Below, one piece after another: positions 26,276 to 33,689 of a stretch of 43,119 nucleotides of DNA. The notes under the pieces were generated by a model. That model made no database searches and was not told the origin of the DNA. It saw only the letters and a list, made by a program, of their open reading frames with translations. A program made the position numbers and the translations under genes. This DNA is from Opitutia bacterium (GTDB lineage Bacteria; Verrucomicrobiota; Verrucomicrobiia; Opitutales; Opitutaceae), in assembly GCA_947474365.1 (NCBI GenBank), contig CANJIU010000086.1:1-43119 (forward strand). The letters run 5' to 3'. Numbering within the stretch: position 1 is the stretch's first letter; every line of letters begins with the position of its first letter.

Positions 26276-29200
26276 TCAGTAGGAAAACGTCGTCGTGAAT
26301 CGAATCGTGCGCGGGTCGATGAAATCAACCCGGCTGTAACCGATGCCGCGACCGCCGGGAATCTGGAAATCCGGAGTCGACGAGAAGCGCTGCGGGATGA
26401 TGCCGTGCTGGTCGAGGACGTTGGTCACATTGAGCTGGTAGCTCAACGTGCCGCGCAAGCGCCACTCGGAAACCTTGTGGCTGTAGCGCAGCATCACGTC
26501 TACGCCGCTGAGCGCGCGGCCTTGGATTTCGGATCCGTTGGCATAGCGGCCGATCACGTTGGGGCTGCGCCAGCGATAGCCGGCCCCGGCGGTGAGCCCC
26601 TTCAGTCGACCCGTCGTGAAATCGTACGCAGAGAAGAAACTGACCTTGTGCGGGCGCAGGCCCCAGCGTTGTTCATTTTGCTGAATGTCGTCGTTGATGT
26701 CCCGAATCATGTTCAGGATTTCCTGCGCGGCGGTGATCGAGCTGGCGGTGACGAGTCTGGCGAGATCAGCCGCCGGCGATTTTGCCGCGAGCTCGATCCA
26801 CTTGGCCACGGTTCCAGTCGTCGTAAACGCCGAGGGCGTGATGGTGTAGCTCGAGTCGGCATTTTGTTTCACGCCCTCGACGAGGAGCCCGTTGGCAAAC
26901 GTGTAGCCGTACCACGGGATGGCGTCGGCGCCGGAAGAGTTCTTGCGGATGCGATCCGTGTAGGAATAGGTGGCGGTCAGGCGCCAGTTCCGCGTGGGAT
27001 TGGCAACGGCGCTGAATTCATAACCGCTGGTCGTCTGGTCGAACATCGCGGCCGAGACCGGGACGGTGATGCTCGAGCGAATGGGCGCCCACTGCGCGGC
27101 GGTATAGGCGAGGCCGGGGCCGACGAGCGGACCCTGCAGCGCATCGGCGATCCGGATATTGCGCTGGTTGTAACGGGCGTCGATTCCGCCGCTGCCCGTG
27201 TTGCCCCGGGAGTCGGTCTGGAAATAGACGGCCTTCATCGACAGTCGGTTTTCCAACAGATCGAGGGCAATGCCGTAGTCCGAGCCTTCGCCCTTCGATG
27301 GCGAAGGAATGAGTCCGTACGGCAGCACCTTGTTCGTGAAGGTGGGGATGCCAATGTTGGTCGACCAATTGGCGATCAGCGAACCCCAGGATGTGGCGTG
27401 GAACACGGCGCCCTGGGTGCGCGTGATGCCGCGGACGGAATTGACCGTGGCTTTGGACACATCGTAGTCGACGATCGAGGATTTCAGGACCGGGTCCGTG
27501 CCAAACGCGTAGCTCGTGATGTCCGCCGAATCGACGCGGTAGCCAAACGTCGTGACAAGACGACGGTTCCAAAAATGACTCTGCACGACGGCCAGCTTCG
27601 CCTCGGAATCCTGGGTCGCATAGGAGTTGTTCGTGCCGGCCGCGCCGTTGATCCAGCCGGTGTCATAGGTCGTGGTGCCCACTTTCGCCGTCTTGGGCAG
27701 CGTGCGCCAGTCGGGGGCTTGAAACGAGGCGGGGTTCTTTTCGTCCAGGTAGATCCGCTGGGAGATGCGGTTGCTCTGATTGTCGGCGGCCGCGTTGAAC
27801 GGTGCCCCGAAAAAGCCCCACACCTGGTTGTTGTAGCTGTCGACATCCCGGCTGCGTGAGAACATCGACGCGATGCGGTGGGTGCCGAGCCATTTCCACT
27901 TGGGTTCGAGATCGTAGGCCAGCGAGGCACGCGATTCCCGGTAGTGAGCGCGGTGGTCGCCGTTGATCCAGGTGGCGTCGATATAGAGCCGCCCGACATA
28001 CGGATTGGCGGGACCACCGACACCCTGGAGCGTGTTGGCGTCACCGGAGAGCATCGGACTTGTGCCCGTGATCACGGGACTCTGCAAATCGGTGTGCTGA
28101 TAGTTGTGGGAGAAATTGAAGTTGAGCCGGTTCGTGATCCGCCAGTCGAGGGAGACGGTGTAATTGTGAAGATTCTGGCTGCGATACATCCCGGGCCCGC
28201 CGGAATTCAAACTTTGCGGCAGATAGGACGGGTCGTTGATCGACAGCGTGACCCCGCTCACGCCCGGCTCGCCGGGCGGCGAGCGGACCGCGGGGTTGTC
28301 GTAGGATCCCGTCAGGAGGGTGCCGGCAGAGTTGAACAAGGTGCCGTCGTTTTCGATGTAGACGAAACGGCGGATCCCGGGAACTGCCGTCGTTAAACCC
28401 TGGTTGCGCGCCACGACACCGACGACGAGCTGCGCCGGGGTGGCGGTGGCGGCGTTGTTCGGCACGAAGGTGACCGCCGCAACTCCCTTGGCGTTGCGGT
28501 TATCCAACCACGCAAGCGCGCCGTCGAAGAGCGGATACGGCGCGACCCGCGAGGCGAATTCGTTGCCCCGTTCCCCCGAGACGCGGAGGGTGATGCGGTC
28601 GGTCGGCGTGAACGTGAGCGTGCCGAAGAGGCGGCGCTTGTCCTGATAGTCGGGCTTGCGCCAGCCGCTGTTCTGCTGATCGACGGCGGAGACGGCGAAC
28701 GCGAGTTTCTGCGGGATGACGACCTGATTGGCGCGGAAGTCCCAGCGGTTGGCGGAGACGGCACCGCTGCCGAATTCATAACCCACCTTTCCACTGTCAC
28801 GGTTGGTGGTGGCTAAAATCGAACTCTGATTGATGAGACCGCCGGCCGAACTGATGCCAAAGAGGATGCCGTTGGGACCGCGGCTCTCGTCGTAACGGCC
28901 GATACGATACGAATCATTCGGGGTGATGCTCTTGAAATAATCCAAACCGAGCGAGGAGCCGATGCCACGGATGTCGACGCCACGGACCAGGAGCGAGCCG
29001 TTGATGGCGGCGTTCGCGTTGGAGGCCGCGTTGGTATCCTGGACCCCCAGAGTCGCTCCGACGGTGTAGCCGATAAAGTCCTCGATTTGGTTGATCCCCA
29101 GGTCCTGCAGGAATTTTTCCGTGAAGACGCTGACCGACGAGGGCGTGTCACGCAGGTTCGTGTTGAGTCGGCTGCCAGCGAGCGTGTTTTCGGCGCGATA

Positions 29201-29383
29201 GCCTTTGTCGGCCGTGGCGTTGACGGTGAACGGGCTGAGCTCGACCACTGCCCCTTCGACGGACGGAGTCGGCGGCAACGGTGAGCCAGATTGGAGAGGC
29301 GGCAGGGTCTGGGCGAACCCGCTTGCGGCAGCTTGAAGCGTCCCGCACGCGAGGAAGGCGCGAAGGGTGAGTTTGGTTTTCAT
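26276..29383 (-). CDS. TonB-dependent outer-membrane receptor, first gene of the sulfatase operon
   Basis: 1035 residues. Signal peptide 1-25 (ending ASGFAQ), then LSPFTVNATADKGYRAENTL. The plug domain contains DESRGPNGILFGISSAGG, and the barrel ends RFTTTFSY with a terminal aromatic residue. The frame stays open 200 codons further upstream, but that part decodes a sigma-factor remnant and out-of-frame LamG sequence, so the start at 29383 is preferred. Genes of this type often follow an ECF sigma and a FecR- or LamG-type regulator; here that pair is reduced to a scar (29460-29923), so this receptor may have lost surface-signalling control. It heads the long operon of sulfatases and a glycosidase. 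Confidence 0.92.
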   Translation of the reverse strand: MKTKLTLRAFLACGTLQAAASGFAQTLPPLQSGSPLPPTPSVEGAVVELSPFTVNATADKGYRAENTLAGSRLNTNLRDTPSSVSVFTEKFLQDLGINQIEDFIGYTVGATLGVQDTNAASNANAAINGSLLVRGVDIRGIGSSLGLDYFKSITPNDSYRIGRYDESRGPNGILFGISSAGGLINQSSILATTNRDSGKVGYEFGSGAVSANRWDFRANQVVIPQKLAFAVSAVDQQNSGWRKPDYQDKRRLFGTLTFTPTDRITLRVSGERGNEFASRVAPYPLFDGALAWLDNRNAKGVAAVTFVPNNAATATPAQLVVGVVARNQGLTTAVPGIRRFVYIENDGTLFNSAGTLLTGSYDNPAVRSPPGEPGVSGVTLSINDPSYLPQSLNSGGPGMYRSQNLHNYTVSLDWRITNRLNFNFSHNYQHTDLQSPVITGTSPMLSGDANTLQGVGGPANPYVGRLYIDATWINGDHRAHYRESRASLAYDLEPKWKWLGTHRIASMFSRSRDVDSYNNQVWGFFGAPFNAAADNQSNRISQRIYLDEKNPASFQAPDWRTLPKTAKVGTTTYDTGWINGAAGTNNSYATQDSEAKLAVVQSHFWNRRLVTTFGYRVDSADITSYAFGTDPVLKSSIVDYDVSKATVNSVRGITRTQGAVFHATSWGSLIANWSTNIGIPTFTNKVLPYGLIPSPSKGEGSDYGIALDLLENRLSMKAVYFQTDSRGNTGSGGIDARYNQRNIRIADALQGPLVGPGLAYTAAQWAPIRSSITVPVSAAMFDQTTSGYEFSAVANPTRNWRLTATYSYTDRIRKNSSGADAIPWYGYTFANGLLVEGVKQNADSSYTITPSAFTTTGTVAKWIELAAKSPAADLARLVTASSITAAQEILNMIRDINDDIQQNEQRWGLRPHKVSFFSAYDFTTGRLKGLTAGAGYRWRSPNVIGRYANGSEIQGRALSGVDVMLRYSHKVSEWRLRGTLSYQLNVTNVLDQHGIIPQRFSSTPDFQIPGGRGIGYSRVDFIDPRTIRFTTTFSY

Positions 29384-29459
29384 CGGGGTTGCAGGGATGC
29401 GAGCGGGGATGGCGGGCGGAAAGCCGGCTGGGGACCGAACTTGAGTCGGCGCCTGGGGG

Positions 29460-29923
29460 TCAGCGAGCGGCTTCGAAAAGGGCGATAATTTGTTCGGGCG
29501 CGAGAGCGCGGTGAAACACGGCGAGTTCGTCGAGCGTTCCGTCCCAGAAGCCGGGGGTGTTGGACTCCGGTTCGCGACCGCCGGCGTTGAGTTTGACCCC
29601 GAGGCCAAGCGCGGCGGGCCCAATGGGGCTGAGTCCCGCGCAGAGCGTGGAAGCAATCTCATGGCCGTTCCGATAAAGGCGCAGGGTCGAACCATCGAGC
29701 GTGAACGCGACAAATTGCCATTCACCGAGCGGGAGTGGCACGGTATCGCGCACGCCGACTTCGTCGCCCGTGCTATCATGACAGCGCACGTCTCCTGCAT
29801 CACGTCGTCCGCATCCGCCCCACGGGGCACGAGGGAATAAATCAGTCCGGCAATCCGCTTCTGGTTCTGCAGCAGCAGCCGGGTGAAGGCCTCACCGTCG
29901 ACAGGAGGGGGCGGAGGTTGCAT
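29460..29923 (-). pseudogene. Deletion scar: ECF sigma factor N-terminus joined to LamG-domain C-terminus
   Basis: From the ATG at 29923 the frame encodes an N-terminal sigma-70 region 2 start (FTRLLLQNQKRIAGLIYSL, then ADADDVMQET) that stops matching after about 48 residues, near 29780. From there another reading frame encodes about 105 residues of the C-terminal half of a LamG/concanavalin-like domain (GEWQFVAFTLDGSTLRLYRN; WDGTLDELAVFHRAL) ending at 29460. In verrucomicrobial and planctomycetal genomes, sigma-factor genes are often followed by a FecR/LamG protein and a receptor. The simplest reading is one deletion that removed the rest of the sigma gene and most of the LamG gene. Neither product can be functional. 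Confidence 0.7.
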
Positions 29924-29981
29924 ATGGCTCAAAGGGAAACCCGGCACCACTAGTAATGCCACCAATCTCCCCAAATTGGAC

Positions 29982-30021
29982 AAAAAAACTCCCTCGTAAC
30001 CTTGCGGTGTACGAGGGAGTT
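29982..30021 (-). terminator. Strong rho-independent terminator behind the tRNA fragment
   Basis: AACTCCCTCGTA (29987-29998) and TACGAGGGAGTT (30010-30021) form a perfect 12-bp stem with an 11-nt loop. On the minus strand the stem is followed by a run of seven T. It sits directly after the 3' end of the tRNA fragment on the same strand, as expected for a tRNA terminator. Confidence 0.88.
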
Positions 30022-30025
30022 AAAT

Positions 30026-30050
30026 TGGGTGCAGGGGTTGGATTTGAACC
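30026..30050 (-). other. 3' fragment of a tRNA gene (probable attachment-site remnant)
   Basis: The minus strand reads GGTTCAAATCC (T-arm), then AAC, CCCTGCA (3' acceptor strand), C and CCA. This equals tRNA positions 52-76 with encoded CCA and discriminator C73. The 5' side of the T-stem should be GTTGG but reads GGCGG, and no anticodon arm lies upstream, so the gene is broken at T-stem position 51/52. Such 3' tRNA ends are typical core sites for integrases. The isotype cannot be set safely; C73 is most usual in tRNA-His. Confidence 0.65.
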
Positions 30051-30169
30051 GCCCGGCCGCCGCGGAGCTAAGTCGCTAGGAAACGAGGACTTAGTTGATG
30101 GTTAATATTTTGGACCGAGAAGATAGGAGCACAGAAATGCGCCGATGTGAAGCGAAGAGTGACCTGCCG

Positions 30170-30189
30170 GGCAACCTTCTGGCAACCTT
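30170..30189. repeat. Direct repeats GGCAACCTT, one helical turn apart
   Basis: GGCAACCTT occurs at 30170-30178 and 30181-30189, 11 bp apart, about 120 bp from the tRNA fragment. Tandem sites of this size near a tRNA core would fit integrase arm-type sites. No tyrosine integrase gene is in the window, so this remains a suggestion. The rest of 30051-30249 holds nothing I recognise. Confidence 0.35.
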
Positions 30190-30249
30190 TCGAAAAAATC
30201 GAGAAATGGGGACAAACGCCGCGTGAGGTGGTCCCGGGAATTTGGGCAC

Positions 30250-30294
30250 CTAGCCGCGCTGTTCTTCCGGTGACAATGCAAAGTAATCGTCCAT
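30250..30294 (-). pseudogene. First 14 codons of an AbiEii-like toxin gene (remnant)
   Basis: Two bases after the stop of the DUF6088 antitoxin, an ATG opens MDDYFALSPEEQRG and then hits TAG. This matches the usual beginning of AbiEii/AbiGii-type nucleotidyltransferase toxins (an aromatic-rich start with an L-x-P-E-x-R motif), and the spacing is as expected for the second gene of the pair. The remaining ~250 codons are gone. The short length limits certainty. Confidence 0.5.
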
Positions 30295-30296
30295 GA

Positions 30297-30920
30297 TCAG
30301 GTTGCCGCCGGCTCCGCCACCCGTCGCATGATATCGGCGATCCACGCTGGTGCATAGCGGAGATCCTGCAAAAGTTGCTTCTTGTCCTGATCTGACAACC
30401 GGCGACGGAGCGCGGTGATTGTCCCCAGATCAACTTGGTTCCGGCCGAGCCACCGGAGGGCCTGAATCACCGTCCCGCTGATCCGTCCCGCTGTGGCCAT
30501 CTGTCGGGTCGCGGCGTGTTTGAAAATAATCTGTTGCTGCCCCAAGGGCACCTTGCGCGCGCGACCGTCGGTGAGATAGACAGCGCGAACCGGGACCTGT
30601 GTGGAAAGCCCCAGCAAATTGGCGGCGTGAGCGCCGGACAGAAGAACCCGCGAATGATCGCGGGCCTGCATGGCCTGAACGACATTCTCCGAAAGTGGAG
30701 GTAGCGCGCGACCCAGCCGGGCCAGTTGGCGCGGCCGGTCATAAAGGCCGCGGCCAACTTTGCGGATGCCGCCTCTCTTGGCGTGGCGCATGAGGGCAAG
30801 ACGAACAGCGGTATGGCTACCCAAGTCCCGGAAATCAGCGGCCGAAAAAACCCAGCCCGGGGATTGCTGGTTGATGCGGTCCGTTACCTTGGAATCCGTT
30901 GACTGTGCGTGTCTGCCCAT
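30297..30920 (-). CDS. DUF6088 / AbiEi-like type IV antitoxin, toxin missing
   Basis: This 207-residue protein resembles DUF6088 (AbiEi-family) antitoxins. These carry an N-terminal winged helix that binds the operon promoter and a C-terminal antitoxin domain that counteracts an AbiEii nucleotidyltransferase. Visible features are a winged-helix-like start (PGWVFSAADFRDLGSHTAVR), the strand-turn GGIRKVGRGLYDRPR, and the conserved ALRWLGRNQVDLGTI region. The ATG at 30920 follows an AT-rich promoter with an inverted repeat (30926-30951). The gene normally sits directly before its toxin; here only a 14-codon toxin start remains. It is now an orphan, close to a probable island boundary. Confidence 0.8.
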   Translation of the reverse strand: MGRHAQSTDSKVTDRINQQSPGWVFSAADFRDLGSHTAVRLALMRHAKRGGIRKVGRGLYDRPRQLARLGRALPPLSENVVQAMQARDHSRVLLSGAHAANLLGLSTQVPVRAVYLTDGRARKVPLGQQQIIFKHAATRQMATAGRISGTVIQALRWLGRNQVDLGTITALRRRLSDQDKKQLLQDLRYAPAWIADIMRRVAEPAAT

Positions 30921-30925
30921 ATTTG

Positions 30926-30951
30926 AAACAAAAGTGAGTATGTTTTTGTTT
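30926..30951 (-). promoter_or_regulatory. Inverted repeat in the antitoxin promoter
   Basis: AAACAAAA (30926-30933) and TTTTGTTT (30944-30951) form a perfect 8-bp inverted repeat with a 10-bp spacer, starting 6 bp upstream of the antitoxin ATG in an AT-rich stretch unlike the surrounding DNA. AbiEi proteins repress their own promoter through inverted repeats, so this is a plausible operator. Confidence 0.5.
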
Positions 30952-31074
30952 TAAATACAAAGCTTCATTCACTCGCTGTGGCGCCCCAAACGACGCTGCA
31001 ATTAAAGCTCCGGAATTGCCCCCGGAGATACGGCGCAGCCGGCTGATTGCAAAGCCGGAAGGCGACACCGGCGC

Positions 31075-32823
31075 CTACAGTCGCGCCGCGAGCGCGATAA
31101 AGTTGCGCTTGGGTTTGTGCGCCGTGCGGAGGCGGGCGATGGTCGCGTCCCACTCGTCGGACTGCCCAAGACCGAGGTGCAGGGACTTCACTTTTTGCAA
31201 CTGCCGCACGGCTTGTTCGTAGGCGCCGTTGCTTTTCTGCGCGATGAGCGCCTCCGCCTCGCGCAGGTGGATCGGCAGCGTGTCGGCGGGATGCGTTTTT
31301 TCGCGGGCGTCGGCGAGGCGCAGCCAGAGTTCGCGGGTGCACCCGCCGGCCTGCGCTTCCTGCCAGGCCGCGTCGGCATTCTTCTCCCACAGGAAAATGC
31401 TCACCAACGTCGAGCGATCCGGCGGCGCGGCCCACCGGCGGAAGCGGTCGCGCGTCCGGCTGGACGCCGGTTCCGCGTTACGGCGCAGCAAGGTCAGCGC
31501 TCGCTCGCGCCAGTGCGCCCACGCGTCGGCGCGCTCGGCGTGTTGCTTGAGCCGCTGGTAGCCCTCCAAGTCGGGCCGGGCCTCGAACAGCCGCCAGACC
31601 AGCGCGAGCGCGTCGTCGTGACGCCGGCGGCGGTGGTATTCGTCGGCCAGAAACTCGAGCAGGCGCGGATCGAGATTGTCCGGGAAAGCCTTCACGCCAC
31701 GCTCGGCCCAGTCGAGGGCGGCGTCGGCCTGCTTCGCGTCGCGGTAGAGTTCGGCGATGGTCAGGAAGTGGTAGGGCAGCGAAAGATCCCGGGCCTTGAC
31801 GGCGACCAACGCTTCGAGGTCGCCGCTCGTGCGCGCGAGCGCCTCCATCATGCCCGTGACGCGGAAACGCCGGCTCGAATAATCCTCGCGTCGCCCGGGA
31901 CCGAGGGCCGGCAGCGACCGCCATTCCGCCTCGGCCCGCGCTCGATACACCGCCAGTCCTTTTTCGCCGAGCACGTCGGCGTAGGTTTGCGCCCCACCGT
32001 GAAAGACGTCCCACTCGCCGTTGATTTCCCAATCGAAAAGCCGCGCGGCCAGTTCCTCGGGATCGGGGCGCGCCGCCCGGCAAGCTTCAAGATGCAGTTG
32101 CTGCAAGTCGTCCAGAATCGGACTCATCCCCCCGTCGGAGTCATCCATTTCGAGCAACGCCTTGCCCACGCGGGACAGTCCGTGCTCGGCCAGCGCGATC
32201 ACCGCGGCGGCGTGCCCCTCCCGGAGCAGTTCACGCAGCGGCTCGACGGCCTCCCAGATGCCGGCCGTAAAATCGTGGGCTTCGCGGTAGTGGACGAAGC
32301 CGCCCGTCTCGGTCGCGCGGTCGATGGAGCGCCGGTAGGCGGCGAAATTGACGCCTTTCCCGGTGGCGCGCGCAGCCTCGCGGAGCAGGCGTTCGCGCAG
32401 CCGCTCGTCGCGCTCGGCCGCTTCGAGCAGCCACGAGGCCAGCGTCGCCTTGTCCTGCTTCAGCAAAAACGGCCGCACGTCGTCGAGTTTCACCACGGCG
32501 GCGGCGCCGGACTCGCCGGACGCCGCGCCTTGGTTCGCGCCCAGCCACGCCAGGGCCGTCGCCACGCAATGCTTGCAGAAGCCGCCGTCGGCGCCGACCG
32601 GACACGAGCACGCGTGCGCCAACGCGTCGTCCTTCACCGCGAGCCGGACCGCATAATCCTTGGAGCCGCGAACCGCCGCCGTGAGCGCATCGCCATGCAT
32701 GACGAGCGAGCGCACGCGGCCCTCGGCGGCATAGATTTCGCCGCGCTCGAACGACGCGCCGCCGGCCAGTTGTTGCACGCGGCGGCGGGTCAGGATTCGG
32801 GAGAGAGCAGGAGCAGTTTCCAC
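31075..32823 (-). CDS. SWIM zinc-finger protein
   Basis: About 582 residues from the GTG at 32823; the frame is open to a TTG at 32871 (598 residues). The SWIM motif C-x-C-x8-C-x-H is complete (CSCPVG then FCKH; Cys88, Cys90, Cys99 and His101 in the longer numbering) and is followed by ATALAWL, as usual. The rest is helical and repeat-like (several W-x-x-R/A-rich segments such as DWAERGVKAF), suggesting TPR-type solenoid repeats. SWIM domains bind DNA or protein partners; the role of stand-alone SWIM-TPR proteins is not known. In-frame ATG starts are absent near the N-terminus, so the start is uncertain. It is not obviously in an operon. Confidence 0.85.
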   Translation of the reverse strand: METAPALSRILTRRRVQQLAGGASFERGEIYAAEGRVRSLVMHGDALTAAVRGSKDYAVRLAVKDDALAHACSCPVGADGGFCKHCVATALAWLGANQGAASGESGAAAVVKLDDVRPFLLKQDKATLASWLLEAAERDERLRERLLREAARATGKGVNFAAYRRSIDRATETGGFVHYREAHDFTAGIWEAVEPLRELLREGHAAAVIALAEHGLSRVGKALLEMDDSDGGMSPILDDLQQLHLEACRAARPDPEELAARLFDWEINGEWDVFHGGAQTYADVLGEKGLAVYRARAEAEWRSLPALGPGRREDYSSRRFRVTGMMEALARTSGDLEALVAVKARDLSLPYHFLTIAELYRDAKQADAALDWAERGVKAFPDNLDPRLLEFLADEYHRRRRHDDALALVWRLFEARPDLEGYQRLKQHAERADAWAHWRERALTLLRRNAEPASSRTRDRFRRWAAPPDRSTLVSIFLWEKNADAAWQEAQAGGCTRELWLRLADAREKTHPADTLPIHLREAEALIAQKSNGAYEQAVRQLQKVKSLHLGLGQSDEWDATIARLRTAHKPKRNFIALAARL

Positions 32824-33157
32824 AGAAAAGAGGACGCAACCGAAGGCATAGCGAGATGGGCGCTCCCGCAAGCGGGATTACGGCCGAAGCCGTCCTGACG
32901 CCCCGGAACAAAGATCTCGAATCCGGAATTTGGACCGATGCTCTTCCGTCGCGCTGACCGGACGGCAGAAGCTAACGGTCCCACGGCAAACATTGTCCTT
33001 GTCCTTCCGCCGGCACGAATAGTCCGACGCCGACGTGGTCATATCTGGCGAACTTGGATTTAGCGAACCGCGTAGGCAGGAGAGAAGTTGATGTGTTAGT
33101 GTGGCGTTGTGAGGAAGGCGACGAACCCAGGGGTTATTCGCGCGCAGGATGGCGGCG
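32824..33157. other. Intergenic region without recognised features
   Basis: The stretch between the divergent SWIM and zinc-ribbon genes must hold both promoters, but I see no convincing -35/-10 pair, repeat or RNA structure. Confidence 0.5.
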
Positions 33158-33640
33158 ATGAAAGATCACCGTCACCGAAATCATACCCGGCGCTGCGCCC
33201 ATTGCGGCCTGCAGTTCGCCGTTAATCCCCGTCTCGGAAAACGCCATCGCTTTTGCACCAAACGGGAATGTGCTCAAGCCAGTCGTCGCACCGCGCGCAA
33301 GAAATGGCTGAGAAAAAACGGCGGCAAGGCTTACTATCTCGGGACGGAGAACAACGACCGCGTGCGCGGCTGGCGCCAGAACCATCCGCAGTATTGGAAA
33401 AGAAACGGTGGGTCCGCCCGGTTGCGATCCCGTGAGTTTACGCTGACGAAGGAACTCGCCGCGATGATGAGATACGTTGCGTTACAAGATACGATTGACA
33501 CGCGTGTCGCTCTAGAAATCGGCATTATTTCGAAGCTCTCGGGGGCTGCGTTACAAGATACGATAGCCAAGGAAATCCGCCGGCTCATGCTGCGCGGATA
33601 TGCGATTCTGCGCCGCAAGCCCGTCCGGTCGGTCAAGTGA
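33158..33640 (+). CDS. Small zinc-ribbon protein upstream of the recombinase
   Basis: 160 residues from the ATG at 33158 (an ATG at 33149 adds three residues; the former has AGGATGG upstream). The N-terminal half has a zinc-ribbon pattern C-x2-C-x16-C-x4-C (CAHCG ... FCTKREC) followed by a basic stretch (ASRRTARKKWLRK), so it is probably DNA-binding. The C-terminal half contains the repeated phrase ALQDTI twice, 23 residues apart, encoded by an exact 18-bp DNA repeat. It lies 49 bp before the serine recombinase on the same strand and probably belongs to the same mobile cassette, perhaps as an accessory or directionality factor. I do not recognise a named family. Confidence 0.72.
   Translation: MKDHRHRNHTRRCAHCGLQFAVNPRLGKRHRFCTKRECAQASRRTARKKWLRKNGGKAYYLGTENNDRVRGWRQNHPQYWKRNGGSARLRSREFTLTKELAAMMRYVALQDTIDTRVALEIGIISKLSGAALQDTIAKEIRRLMLRGYAILRRKPVRSVK
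33478..33564 (+). repeat. Two exact 18-bp direct repeats inside the zinc-ribbon gene
   Basis: TGCGTTACAAGATACGAT occurs at 33478-33495 and again at 33547-33564, 69 bp (23 codons) apart. Both lie in frame and encode ALQDTI. The DNA identity extends over every wobble position while flanking codons differ, which suggests either a recent duplication or a site conserved as DNA, such as a recombinase-binding sequence. Confidence 0.7.
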
Positions 33641-33689
33641 ACGCCCCGCGTTCTCGCGGTGGATTCTGCTGCCGACGACATAACGCACG

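Noticed and set aside
29384..29983. 200-codon N-terminal extension of the receptor at 26276
   Set aside because: It decodes as a sigma-factor fragment followed by out-of-frame LamG sequence; the signal peptide begins at the ATG at 29383.
30026..30130. Complete tRNA gene
   Set aside because: Only positions 52-76 match; the T-stem is mismatched and there is no anticodon arm.
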